In this document: positions 16,679 to 24,792 of the stretch, piece after piece
How positions within the stretch are numbered: the first letter of the stretch is position 1
Layout of the letters: the number at the start of each line of letters is the position of its first letter
Assembly: GCA_018831195.1 (NCBI GenBank)
Contig: JAHJDP010000048.1
Location: forward strand, 1 to 49,558
Reading direction: 5' to 3'
Source of the DNA: Candidatus Eisenbacteria bacterium
GTDB taxonomy: Bacteria; Eisenbacteria; RBG-16-71-46; CAIMUX01; JAHJDP01
DNA length: 49,558 nt
Position numbers and translations under genes: made by a program
The notes under the pieces: generated by a model
The model's input: the letters and a program-made list of their open reading frames with translations, nothing else
Databases searched by the model: none
Told to the model about the DNA's origin: nothing

Positions 16679-16775
16679 GGATTGCCTCTTGATCGTTGAA
16701 GTTTAATTCATTGTGGGAGAACAGGTTATCAGGTTCTTTGGGGCTCTGGATCTAGGGAACTCCCTCAGTCGTCGC

Positions 16776-16791
16776 TGGCACGACTTTGGCA
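16776..16791 (+). promoter_or_regulatory. Sigma-54 (-24/-12) promoter
   Basis: TGGCACGACTTTGGCA matches the consensus TGGCACG-N4-TTGCW at all but one position (TGGCA for TTGCA) and has the exact GG/GC spacing. Transcription would start near 16802, 23 bases before the lipoprotein ATG. An NtrC-type activator is encoded at 12958-14343. The other TGGCAC strings I found in the window lack the -12 part. Confidence 0.65.
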
Positions 16792-16824
16792 GTAGTATAG
16801 AAACGCGACGCAGCACAGGACACC

Positions 16825-17658
16825 ATGATTGACATCCGCAGAACAATCATCTGGGTGATCCTCCTCGGTGCCGGGGGATTCCTCATCAGTTGTGATGAGG
16901 GACCCCCGGTTCCCATTTCCCCAGAGACCACATGGACATCCCTTCGCTATCACGAGTACGGAGTTGAGGGCTCCGTGGATCTCGTATTGGATCACAATGG
17001 CAATATCGATGTGACCGATCTGCGCGATGGTAAGACGATCGCTCAGGATGGCTATCTGTCCAAAGGCTCTGTTGTTGAAATTGATAAACTCGTCGCTGCG
17101 GTGGAACCTGTGCCAAGTCGCGCTGAGGTTCCATGTTCTGAGGGCCCACGCTTTTTTGTCAGCATCATCCAGGATGATATGGTTCTCTCGTTTGGAGGGA
17201 GCCCCTGCCAGCCGGTCCCGGAGAATCAGGCGGCTCTCGCTGAAACTCTGGGCCGGATCGCCGGTTATCAATCCACCTTCAGGCCGATCGTCTATCATTC
17301 GATCGATCAAGGGCGTGGTCATTTGAAACCGGGCCACTATATTCTAAGAAGCCAGGATGATGTCAGTCGGACGCTGCAAGAGCTATCACCAAGCCAGCCG
17401 GTCATCTGGCCTTCGATTCGTTTCACAGAGGAGATGATCCTCGGGGTCGTCGGCGAGTGGGATCTTCTCGCGATTCAAGTGAGAGATCTCTCTTTGACCG
17501 AGGATGGCCAAGTGAAAATGACAGTGCTTGAGACGATTCCGTATGAATCGTGCCATATTGATGATGGATATCCTTTTCACTTCGTTCGTTTGCCGGTGAA
17601 CCACGGCGATCTATTTATCGAACGAGAGACGGAAAAGGTGCCCTGTGGGGATTTTTAG
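16825..17658 (+). CDS. Lipoprotein with PrcB-like C-terminal domain
   Basis: 277 residues. The N-terminus MIDIRRTIIWVILLGAGG leads to the lipobox LISC, so Cys23 should be lipid-modified. Residues 35-150 resemble periplasmic domains that carry a disulfide pair (VPCSEGPRF and GGSPCQPV). Residues 185-277 (YILRSQDDVSRTLQEL, EEMILGVVGEW, VKMTVLETIPYESC, YPFHFVRLPV) fit the C-terminal domain of PrcB, which in spirochaetes stabilises a protease complex. This assignment rests on pattern only. It has its own sigma-54 promoter and is likely controlled by the regulator encoded upstream. Confidence 0.65.
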   Translation: MIDIRRTIIWVILLGAGGFLISCDEGPPVPISPETTWTSLRYHEYGVEGSVDLVLDHNGNIDVTDLRDGKTIAQDGYLSKGSVVEIDKLVAAVEPVPSRAEVPCSEGPRFFVSIIQDDMVLSFGGSPCQPVPENQAALAETLGRIAGYQSTFRPIVYHSIDQGRGHLKPGHYILRSQDDVSRTLQELSPSQPVIWPSIRFTEEMILGVVGEWDLLAIQVRDLSLTEDGQVKMTVLETIPYESCHIDDGYPFHFVRLPVNHGDLFIERETEKVPCGDF

Positions 17659-17970
17659 TTTCCGGGATGGCATCCCCCAATCGGGAACATAATCCCAGGA
17701 ATATGTTTCCGGCATGCTCGGAAGGGTCCCTTGGGCTCTTCCGGTCATGAGGGTTTCGAGCCGGATTCTGTTGGTCCGGATCTAGTGTTGGATTGACTGG
17801 AAGGGAGATCGTAGCAGTCAACTAGTTGTGGCCACGTTGGTTTGCAGCAACGCTGGCTGCCCAACTCCATTGCTCGCACAAGCATGAGGGGGCCCCTTTC
17901 AGTCAAGAGTGTCTTCGCCGGGTTCTTCGGAATCCGGCGAAGCCTTTTTTTGAGATTATCCAACAGCCGA
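17659..17970. other. 312-base gap with an orphan terminator
   Basis: No convincing coding sequence is seen. A strong plus-strand terminator lies at 17913-17951, some 255 bases after the lipoprotein stop. The space is either a long 3' untranslated region or a small RNA ending at that terminator. No promoter for a small RNA is evident. Confidence 0.4.
17913..17951 (+). terminator. Rho-independent terminator
   Basis: CTTCGCCGG (17913-17921) pairs perfectly with CCGGCGAAG (17934-17942) and is followed by CC and seven T residues. It would end plus-strand transcripts from the lipoprotein gene. It lies just past the end of the minus-strand Mut7-C gene. Confidence 0.8.
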
Positions 17971-18537
17971 TCAAGACGACGGCGCATCCGCGGCGCCGAT
18001 GGGGAATCGGCTTCCAAAAATCTCTCTCCAAAAGGCCTCCTGTTTGGATGTCTGCGTCGCCCGCCAGAAGAGATGCCCGCATCGTTCACACCGGCCGATC
18101 CACCGTGTCGACGCCACCACATAATCCGGCACCGCGCCTCGGAATTTTTCGGGGGAATGACGGTTCAGTGGGCCTCCGCACCGGATGCAAAGGGTCCAAG
18201 GTCGCAGGATCCGGTTGATTTTGGCGATACGATCCAGATCGCGAAGTTGATCGCCGACCCGATCTGATTTCAGTAGGATCGTCGGAGGGAGGAAGGAGAG
18301 ATCCCGATCGGCGAGGAGACGATGGGAACGTGTGAGAAGGATGGGTGGGGGTTCTTTCGGAAGCCGCCCTCCGCTGAAGATCGACGTCTCACATCCCAGG
18401 GCCCGGAGTTCACGCCCCAGACGAACCACCGTCTCGTCACAGACCCAGATAGAAGGCTTGTGAAAAAAAGGGAGAAAGGCTAGGATGGCTCCATTCTGCC
18501 GGAAAGGTTTGGAACCAGGGAGGGTTGGGATTGACAT
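17971..18537 (-). CDS. Mut7-C RNase-domain protein
   Basis: 188 residues. The pattern CDETVVRLGRELRALGCET ... ILLTRSHRLL ... and a zinc-ribbon-like C-terminal half (LCIRCGGPL, RCERCGHLFWRAT) match the Mut7-C family (PIN-like RNase fold fused to a four-Cys zinc ribbon). An RNase or RNA-binding role follows from the family, not from direct evidence. The ATG at 18537 is the only usable in-frame start upstream of the domain, yet it overlaps the start of the divergent gene by seven bases and has no clear ribosome site. The final 20 residues are an extension beyond the domain. Confidence 0.8.
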   Translation of the reverse strand: MSIPTLPGSKPFRQNGAILAFLPFFHKPSIWVCDETVVRLGRELRALGCETSIFSGGRLPKEPPPILLTRSHRLLADRDLSFLPPTILLKSDRVGDQLRDLDRIAKINRILRPWTLCIRCGGPLNRHSPEKFRGAVPDYVVASTRWIGRCERCGHLFWRATQTSKQEAFWREIFGSRFPIGAADAPSS

Positions 18538-19745
18538 ATCTTAGAATCCTATGGGTTGTGTGGCTCCTGGTCCCCATGGGGCTGGCAGCCCAGGAAGTTC
18601 CGACGGCCGCGATAGATCCCCCCAATATCAAACCCAATAACATTCTCGTTCAAGATGCTCCTAACGACAATGGCGGGGCTTTGCGCATCACATGGGAAAT
18701 TCCCGCCTCGCTCCCTGAAACAGCTGAGCGAATTGAGCTGTTGCGCCAACGATTCCTAGAGGGGCAACCGGAGGGAGAGGTCGAGATCGCGGCTCAGCTG
18801 CCACCGATCATGATGGAGTATAATGATTCGGGCTTGGAGGATGGTTATAGTTATACCTATGCCGTCCGATTCAACGGGCCGATGGGGGCCGGTCCTGAAA
18901 TGTGGAGCCAGCTGCCGGTCAAACCGACAGCGCAATGGTTCCACACCGCGAAGTTTTATCTGCTTATGATCCTGATCTTCCTTTCCGGTGCCATTCTCAT
19001 TTCCTTGCAGATGGCCGCGCGGGGTAAAAAGTTCTTTATCCGCAAGATCGCGGGACTCGACGCGGTGGAAGAGGCCGTGGGGCGCGCCACGGAGATGGGC
19101 AAATCGGTACTTTTCATCCCCGGTATCCAGGATTTGGATAATGTCCAAACCGTGGCGGGACTGACGATTCTCGGATCCATCGCCAGACTCACCGCAAAAT
19201 ACGAGGCAGAGCTGCATGTTCCCGTTTCCCGTTCGCTCGTGATGAGCACCGCCCGGGAAACGATCAAAGAAGCTTATACAACAGAGGGGCGTCCCGATCT
19301 CTACTCCGAAGAGATGGCGCATTATCTCACCGATGAGCAGTTCGGATATGTCGCCGCCGTCGACGGTATCATGGTGCGTGAGAAGCCGGCCGCCTGTTTC
19401 TATATGGGCGCCTTTTTCGCCGAGAGCCTCATTCTCGCCGAGACGGGAAACTCGATCGGCGCCATCCAGATCGCCGGGACAGCGATGCCGACACAGCTGC
19501 CTTTCTTCGTCGCCGCCTGTGACTATACATTAATTGGCGAGGAATTGTTTGCCGCGTCGGTGTATCTCTCGCAGGACGCCCGCGCCATCGGCTCACTGAG
19601 GGGTCAGGATCTGGGGAAGGTTCTCGCAATGGTGGCCATTTTGATCGGGGCGGTCTTTGAGACGATCAGCCGCTTGAGTGACGGCTCCGGGGTCGCCACG
19701 ACGGTCGCGGAGTTCCTGAAGGACATGTTCAGTACGACATTTTAG
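18531..19745 (+). CDS. DUF6754-type membrane protein, first gene of a four-gene cluster
   Basis: About 404 residues from TTG 18531, seven bases after GGGAGG (TTG 18525 is possible). A signal peptide ends at LAAQ. Residues 25-140 look like a fibronectin type III domain (LRITWEIPAS, YTYAVRFNGPMG). One membrane helix follows (FYLLMILIFLSGAILISL) and then a cytoplasmic domain with a conserved-looking core (KKFFIRKIAGLDAVEEAVGRATEMGKSVLFIPG, AGLTILGSIARLTAKYEAELHVPV), ending with another hydrophobic segment. I recognise this as the DUF6754 type, which has no assigned function. Genes at 19773, 20471 and 21398 follow closely and encode three more membrane proteins, which suggests one complex. Confidence 0.75.
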   Translation: MTYLRILWVVWLLVPMGLAAQEVPTAAIDPPNIKPNNILVQDAPNDNGGALRITWEIPASLPETAERIELLRQRFLEGQPEGEVEIAAQLPPIMMEYNDSGLEDGYSYTYAVRFNGPMGAGPEMWSQLPVKPTAQWFHTAKFYLLMILIFLSGAILISLQMAARGKKFFIRKIAGLDAVEEAVGRATEMGKSVLFIPGIQDLDNVQTVAGLTILGSIARLTAKYEAELHVPVSRSLVMSTARETIKEAYTTEGRPDLYSEEMAHYLTDEQFGYVAAVDGIMVREKPAACFYMGAFFAESLILAETGNSIGAIQIAGTAMPTQLPFFVAACDYTLIGEELFAASVYLSQDARAIGSLRGQDLGKVLAMVAILIGAVFETISRLSDGSGVATTVAEFLKDMFSTTF

Positions 19746-19772
19746 CCGAGACAAGAAAGGAGATAGGGAGAG

Positions 19773-20468
19773 GTGTATACACTCAGGGTGCTCATCCCGA
19801 CTCTCATAACATTCATTGTGGGAATTGTGCTTGTCGCGGCGATATTTATCCCGCGCTCGCCGTTCCGGGAGATGGATCAGCATTTCTCCACCTATTTTGA
19901 TATTGTCGCCGCCTTTGCCTTTATTCTCGGCGGCGGTAATCTTGTGAGAATGCACGGTGATAAGGTCTATCGGAAGGCGAGGGATTGGCCGTTCAGTATT
20001 GTCGTCCTGGTGGGTTTTTTGGGAACCCTTATCTTCGGTCTTTTGAAATTGAGAATGAATTTCACCATCGTTCCCGCCGGTGATTACATCGGGACCGGAA
20101 CCTGGTTTAAATTTATCTTCGACTCGATGTTCACACCGCTGTCAGCCGCCATGTTCAGCCTTCTCGGTTTCTTTGTCGCGTCGGCTTCTTATCGCGCTTT
20201 TCGCGCGAAAACCCGCGAGGCGACGCTTCTGCTCGTCTCGGCTTTTATTATTCTTTTGGGGCGCACTCCGATGGGGCACTATATAACGGGTTGGCTTCCC
20301 GATTCCCTCAGCTGGTTGGACATTCCGAATCTCAGCAACTGGATTCTGTCATTCCCCAACGCCGCCGGGCAGCGGGCGATCATGATCGGTATCGCTCTGG
20401 GGATTGTCTCCACGTCGTTGAAGCTCATCTTGGGTATGGAGAGAACCCACTTGGGTGGGGAGGAGTAA
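19773..20468 (+). CDS. Polytopic membrane protein of the DUF6754 cluster
   Basis: 231 residues from GTG 19773, preceded by AAGGAG. About six membrane helices are visible: LIPTLITFIVGIVLVAAIF, the region IVAAFAFILGGGN, FSIVVLVGFLGTLIFGLL, MFTPLSAAMFSLLGFFVAS, TLLLVSAFIILLG and a final MIGIALGIVSTSLKLILG. No transporter or enzyme signature is seen. It ends two bases before the next ATG, which indicates translational coupling in the cluster. Confidence 0.75.
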   Translation: MYTLRVLIPTLITFIVGIVLVAAIFIPRSPFREMDQHFSTYFDIVAAFAFILGGGNLVRMHGDKVYRKARDWPFSIVVLVGFLGTLIFGLLKLRMNFTIVPAGDYIGTGTWFKFIFDSMFTPLSAAMFSLLGFFVASASYRAFRAKTREATLLLVSAFIILLGRTPMGHYITGWLPDSLSWLDIPNLSNWILSFPNAAGQRAIMIGIALGIVSTSLKLILGMERTHLGGEE

Positions 20469-20470
20469 CA

Positions 20471-21340
20471 ATGGCCGAGGTCAAAAAAGACTGGATCTAT
20501 AAACTGGGCCGCCTCGACCGACGGATCATCTTTTTTCTCATCTTCCTGGCTGTCGCTCTCCCATTATTGTTGAACTTGGTTCTGCCGGTGCATACCAGCC
20601 CCATTGTCGATCGTCTTTTCGACAAGATCGAATCCTTGCCGCCTGGATCGAAGGTTCTCCTATCCCTTGATTACGGTCCGGCGACGGCGCCTGAGAACCA
20701 GCCGATGGCCGAGTCGATGGCGCGCCATGCCCTCGAGCGGGATCTCAAATTGTACATTATGTCCCTCTGGGCGACCGGTCCCGGACAGGCCGTGCTTTTG
20801 ATCGATATGCTCGGCCGTGAATTTCCCGATAAGGTTCAGGGCGAGGACTGGGTTAATATCGGTTACAAGGCCGGGAATCAGGGTCTCATCAACGCCATTC
20901 TTCTCGATATGAAAGCGATGTACACAACCGATGTCAACGGAACGTCGGTCGACGACATTCCAATGATGGCCGATGTTGAGAACCTCACCGATATGCACCT
21001 CATCGCCGGGATCGGATCAGGATTCCCCGGGCTGAAGGAATGGGTTCAGTTCGCGGGCGACAGGGGCGATATTCCCGTCGGCGGCGGTGTGACGGCGGTG
21101 GAGGCGCCGCTGCTCTATCCCTATTACCCGAGCCAATTGCTTGGTTTGATGGGAGGGCTGCAGGGCGCCGCCGAGTATGAAGCGGCCTTGATTCGGACGT
21201 ACCCAAAATTCAAAGAGACGGCGGTCAACGCCGTGGAGCTGATGGGCCCGCAGGCGGTCGCCCATACCGTTATCGTCCTTTTCGTTCTGATCGGTAATAT
21301 CACATTCTTTATCGAGAGACGAAGAGAGAGAAAAATATAG
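20471..21340 (+). CDS. Membrane-anchored extracytoplasmic protein of the DUF6754 cluster
   Basis: 289 residues; the ATG follows a GGAGG site by five bases. One helix near the N-terminus (IIFFLIFLAVALPLLLNLV) and one at the C-terminus (VAHTVIVLFVLIGNITFFI) enclose a domain of about 220 residues. That domain has a Rossmann-like alternation (SKVLLSLDYGPATAPE, LKLYIMSLWATGPGQAVLLIDML, VNIGYKAGNQGLINAILLDM, DMHLIAGIGSGFPGLKEW, IPVGGGVTAV). Both ends anchor it in the membrane. No known family is recognised. An inverted repeat (GCGCCG/CGGCGC) lies between it and the next gene. Confidence 0.75.
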   Translation: MAEVKKDWIYKLGRLDRRIIFFLIFLAVALPLLLNLVLPVHTSPIVDRLFDKIESLPPGSKVLLSLDYGPATAPENQPMAESMARHALERDLKLYIMSLWATGPGQAVLLIDMLGREFPDKVQGEDWVNIGYKAGNQGLINAILLDMKAMYTTDVNGTSVDDIPMMADVENLTDMHLIAGIGSGFPGLKEWVQFAGDRGDIPVGGGVTAVEAPLLYPYYPSQLLGLMGGLQGAAEYEAALIRTYPKFKETAVNAVELMGPQAVAHTVIVLFVLIGNITFFIERRRERKI

Positions 21341-21397
21341 GACGCCGCGCCGCCGGGTGTCAGTCGAACGGCGCGATAATTCGGCAAGGAAACAAGG

Positions 21398-22078
21398 ATG
21401 CAGCTCTCATCAAGTGTGGAAATCTGGATCGGCGCTCTACTGACGATCATGATCTTCAGCTTCCTATTCAAGGATAATATCTTCTACAAATTCGCCGAGC
21501 ACCTCTTTGTCGGTGTCAGTGCGGCTTACTGGATGGTGGTCGGGTTCCACACGACGATCATGCCCAATCTTATCGCCAAGATCTGGCCCTCCCTGGTTGT
21601 GCGCGTTCTTCCCGCCGCTGCGGGAAATCAACCCGAATACCATTATCTCATACCGCTGATCTTCGGTATGCTGCTGCTGACGCGCTTGATCAAGAAGATC
21701 AGTTTTCTCTCCCGCTGGGCAATGGGCCTGGTGATCGGCTATGCCGCCGGTACAAACCTCATCCGCTATATGCAAAGCGATTTCATGAGCCAGATTTCGT
21801 CGACGATGAAACCGCTGATTGTCGTCAATGAGGGGGTTTTCGCTTTCGGCGCATCGCTCAGCAATATCGTCCTCTTCTTTGGCGTTATCTGCGGGCTTGT
21901 CTATTTCTTTTTCAGCAGTGAACACAAGGGGATCCTTTTGCCGGCCAGCCGTGTCGGCATCTGGGTTCTCATGGTCACCTTCGGCGCTTCATTCGGTTAT
22001 ACGGTGATGGCGCGTATCAGTCTTCTCACCGGCCGGGTGCAGTTTCTATTGAGGGATTGGCTAGGGATTATACAGTAA
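21398..22078 (+). CDS. Polytopic membrane protein, last gene of the DUF6754 cluster
   Basis: 226 residues with about seven helices: EIWIGALLTIMIFSFLF, HLFVGVSAAYWMVVGFH, LIPLIFGMLLLTRLI, WAMGLVIGYAAGTNLI, LSNIVLFFGVICGLVYFFF and VGIWVLMVTFGASFGYTVM are the clearest. The early motif FAEHLFVGVSAAYWMVVG resembles nothing I can name. The start is preceded by AAGGAAACAAGG. The gene ends nine bases before the stop of the convergent yjbQ gene. Confidence 0.75.
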   Translation: MQLSSSVEIWIGALLTIMIFSFLFKDNIFYKFAEHLFVGVSAAYWMVVGFHTTIMPNLIAKIWPSLVVRVLPAAAGNQPEYHYLIPLIFGMLLLTRLIKKISFLSRWAMGLVIGYAAGTNLIRYMQSDFMSQISSTMKPLIVVNEGVFAFGASLSNIVLFFGVICGLVYFFFSSEHKGILLPASRVGIWVLMVTFGASFGYTVMARISLLTGRVQFLLRDWLGIIQ

Positions 22079-22086
22079 GTCTTGAT

Positions 22087-22503
22087 TCATTCCCCCCGCA
22101 GCTGAATCGCGACGCGGCGCTGGCGGGGGCCGTTGTCAAAATCAATAAGCAAAATCTGCTGCCAGGTTCCCCGGATCAACCGCCCGCCGGCCACAGGAAT
22201 CTCAAGATGCGCCCCGAGCAGGGCGGCGCGGACATGGGAGAATCCATTCCCGTCACCCCAGCGCCGGTCATGCGCGTAGGTTATATCGGTGGGCGCCAAA
22301 CGTTCGATCGCATCCCGCAAATCCTGCAAGGCGCCCGCTTCGTACTCAATTGTCGTGAGCGCAGCGGTCGAACCCGGAACAAAAAGAAGAACCGATCCTT
22401 CCTTCAAGCCGGAAGAGGTGAGGAGCCGCTCTACACCCGGCGTCAGATCCAGCATGTCGCAATAACCACGTGTGTCCACTTGTATGAATTCGGTTCTTAT
22501 CAT
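22087..22503 (-). CDS. yjbQ: YjbQ family protein
   Basis: 138 residues, the size of the YjbQ/UPF0047 family. Features are the N-terminal strand TEFIQVDTRGYCDMLDLT, GSVLLFVPGSTAALTTIEYE, and the conserved GFSHVRAALLGAHLEIPV ... GTWQQILLIDFDNGPRQRRV. Members are reported to have weak thiamine-phosphate synthase activity, but their true role is unsettled. The start codon overlaps the stop of the glycosyltransferase gene upstream (ATGA), so the two are translationally coupled. Confidence 0.9.
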   Translation of the reverse strand: MIRTEFIQVDTRGYCDMLDLTPGVERLLTSSGLKEGSVLLFVPGSTAALTTIEYEAGALQDLRDAIERLAPTDITYAHDRRWGDGNGFSHVRAALLGAHLEIPVAGGRLIRGTWQQILLIDFDNGPRQRRVAIQLRGE

Positions 22504-23690
22504 TGTGATTCCCCTGTTGATTGTTCTCTTTCGGTCCATTCCTTGGGATCGATTTTCAAGAGGTCACACAAAAGTTTTCCGGTTGCATCGATCATCTGCT
22601 CCACCGTGAACTTCTCCCGGCAGATTTTTTGCCCTTCCTCGCCCATCCGCTTCCGCTGCTCCGGATCTTTTAAAACCAATGTTAAAGCCGCCGCGAGGGC
22701 GCCGGCGTCTCCATGCGGCACCAAAAGACCATTCCGCCCATCTTCGATCATTTCAGCCAACGCCCCGACACGGGTCGCCACAACGGGGATTCCTTTGTCC
22801 ATGGCTTCGAGCAGTGAGAGGGGGAGGGTCTCGACACGGGGATGGCTCGAAAGGACCGCCACGTCGAGTCCGGCCATCAACTCTCTTGCGTCCCGCCGGA
22901 GACCCAGAAAACGGATCGCGCGGTCCAGCCCCAGGTCCCCCGCCACACGCTCGAGTTCCTTGCGCCGGGTCCCCCCCCCAATCACCCACAGCTCTGCATC
23001 AGGGATAATCTTGCGTATCGTGGACAGCGCTTCAAAGAGCATCTCGTGATTCTTCTCAGGGCGGAGAACGGCGATGATGCCGATCACGGGGGTTTTCTCT
23101 GAAACACCCATGCGGACTCGGATGGCGGCGCGTTGACGAGCGCGCTCCCCGGCATCCGGCGACTCGAGGGAGATCCCATTGTAAATGACGGTCATTTTCT
23201 CCACCGGAAGCCCCTCTTCCCGGTGGAGATATTCCTTTTGCGCTTCGGCGATGGTGACAATCGATTTGATCCAGGGCATAACGAGGCGGATCGGTCTCCG
23301 GACACTGGGCCGCCCGCCCCATAGTCCCATGCTGTGGACCGGAACGATGCGGACACGGGCGGGCGCAAGGAAAGAGGCCAGGGTTGTGTAAAAGACGGCA
23401 TGGGGATGATCGAGAAAGTAGATCGCCTCAAAATTCCCCTGGCGGAGGAGCCGGGCGATTCGGAAGGGGACCAGGGGATCCATCCGGCCCGATCCGGTGA
23501 GTTCCGAGTGCGCCGGAATCCCCAGATCGCGGATCTCTTCACCAACCTCTCCCAGTTCCCGGAGGGCGAGCAACTCGATCTGAAAGGGGGGACGGTTCAG
23601 ACCCTTCGCCAGATAATAGAGGATTCGTTCCGCCCCGCCGGTGACAAAGGTCGATCCGGCGAGAAGGATAGGGTGGCGTTTCGCGCTCAA
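22500..23690 (-). CDS. GT4-type glycosyltransferase
   Basis: 396 residues from TTG 23690, seven bases after GGAGGG; an upstream TTG at 23714 is also in frame but lacks a site. The GT-B fold is clear: an N-terminal nucleotide-like fold with TFVTGGAERILYYLAKGL and a C-terminal donor domain with IAVLRPEKNHEMLFEAL, LWVIGGGTRRKELE and the retaining-enzyme motif HPRVETLPLSLLEAMDKGIPVVATRVGALAEMI. Substrate and acceptor are unknown; cell-surface glycan synthesis is likely. It is co-transcribed with yjbQ. Confidence 0.9.
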   Translation of the reverse strand: MSAKRHPILLAGSTFVTGGAERILYYLAKGLNRPPFQIELLALRELGEVGEEIRDLGIPAHSELTGSGRMDPLVPFRIARLLRQGNFEAIYFLDHPHAVFYTTLASFLAPARVRIVPVHSMGLWGGRPSVRRPIRLVMPWIKSIVTIAEAQKEYLHREEGLPVEKMTVIYNGISLESPDAGERARQRAAIRVRMGVSEKTPVIGIIAVLRPEKNHEMLFEALSTIRKIIPDAELWVIGGGTRRKELERVAGDLGLDRAIRFLGLRRDARELMAGLDVAVLSSHPRVETLPLSLLEAMDKGIPVVATRVGALAEMIEDGRNGLLVPHGDAGALAAALTLVLKDPEQRKRMGEEGQKICREKFTVEQMIDATGKLLCDLLKIDPKEWTEREQSTGESQ

Positions 23691-23835
23691 GTGGCGTCCC
23701 TCCAAAGGATTCAAGGTTTATTCTCCGGCTATCATGCTTCATCCAGGCTCTGAAGACGAGTCGAATTTCCAACCCGAATTTCCGGCCGGTTTCTCTCACG
23801 CAACCTCTGGCCCCGCGCCCCGGCGCGCGTTATCC

Positions 23836-23864
23836 TTGACTGGTCCCTCCGCCGCCCATAGCGT
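23836..23864 (+). promoter_or_regulatory. Possible promoter for the scpA operon
   Basis: TTGACT at 23836-23841 and TAGCGT at 23859-23864 are 17 bases apart. The -35 is good and the -10 is poor (three of six). It lies in the divergent gap upstream of scpA. Confidence 0.3.
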
Positions 23865-23955
23865 GTTCGCAATCCGGACCCTTTTTGGTTACCCTGGCGG
23901 AGTCATCTCAGGAAAACAGAATCCGGACCATTGTTCGGCCCGCAAGGAGTTTGGA

Positions 23956-24792
23956 ATGATACGGACCCTGCTCACGCGCCAGGATGCGGAAGCCCCCCAG
24001 TTTCAGGAGGTTCGCGTCCGCCTGCCCAATTTCGACGGTCCGCTTGATATGCTGCTGTACCTCATCAAGAAGGATCGGATCGAGATCACCGATATCTCAA
24101 TCTCACGGATTACCCGGCAGTATCTAACCCATTTGGAATTGATGAAGGTTCTCAATATGGAGGTCGCCGGCGAGTTTCTCGTCATGGCGGCCACCCTCAT
24201 GCGGATGAAATCCCAGATGCTGCTCCCCCGGCCTGAGTTGTTCGATGAGGATGGGGATGAGCCGTTGACCCAAGAGGAACTCATGGAGCGCCTGCTGAGG
24301 TACCATACCATCAAGGCGGCCGCACAAGACCTCAAGGAGCGTGAGGAGATGGCGCGTCACGTTCATCCGCGGGGGCATATTTCACAATTGCCGGAGGATT
24401 ATATATTACCCCTGAAACCGGTGAGCCTTTATACAATGGCGCAGGCGCTGCAAGATTTGCTCTCCCGCGCTGAGGATGAACCGACCCGGCATGAAGTGCA
24501 GATAGAAGATGTCCGGCTTGAAGATCAAACCGATTTGATTAAAAAACGCCTGGAAGAGGGAGGGGGGCGGATGCTCTTCCGCGACCTCTTTACTCCTCCC
24601 TACCGTCCGATTGAAGTTGCTGTGACATTTCTTTCGCTTCTGGAGCTTTGCCGCATGCAAATTCTTCTCATTTGCCAGCTATGGACCGAGGGAGATATCT
24701 GGATCCTCGACCGCCGTCCATCAACCCAAGTGGTCTCATCCGATGCATCTTCCAGCACCGACACGGAGACGGAGGAGGTTCTCAGCGAATGA
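23956..24792 (+). CDS. scpA: Segregation and condensation protein A
   Basis: 278 residues; the ATG at 23956 follows AAGGAG. The kleisin signature is clear: VRLPNFDGPLDMLLYLIKKD, IEITDISISRITRQYL, EVAGEFLVMAATLMRMKSQMLLPR and, at the C-terminus, VAVTFLSLLELCRMQIL. ScpA bridges the heads of SMC and binds ScpB in the chromosome condensin complex. Its last codons overlap scpB (ATGA). A Ser/Thr/Glu-rich tail follows the winged-helix part. Confidence 0.96.
   Translation: MIRTLLTRQDAEAPQFQEVRVRLPNFDGPLDMLLYLIKKDRIEITDISISRITRQYLTHLELMKVLNMEVAGEFLVMAATLMRMKSQMLLPRPELFDEDGDEPLTQEELMERLLRYHTIKAAAQDLKEREEMARHVHPRGHISQLPEDYILPLKPVSLYTMAQALQDLLSRAEDEPTRHEVQIEDVRLEDQTDLIKKRLEEGGGRMLFRDLFTPPYRPIEVAVTFLSLLELCRMQILLICQLWTEGDIWILDRRPSTQVVSSDASSSTDTETEEVLSE

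Noticed and set aside
16664-16680. GGTCGAACC as a tRNA T-loop
   Set aside because: No acceptor stem or anticodon arm can be folded around it. Similar T-loop-like strings at 3088 and 17752 also fail.
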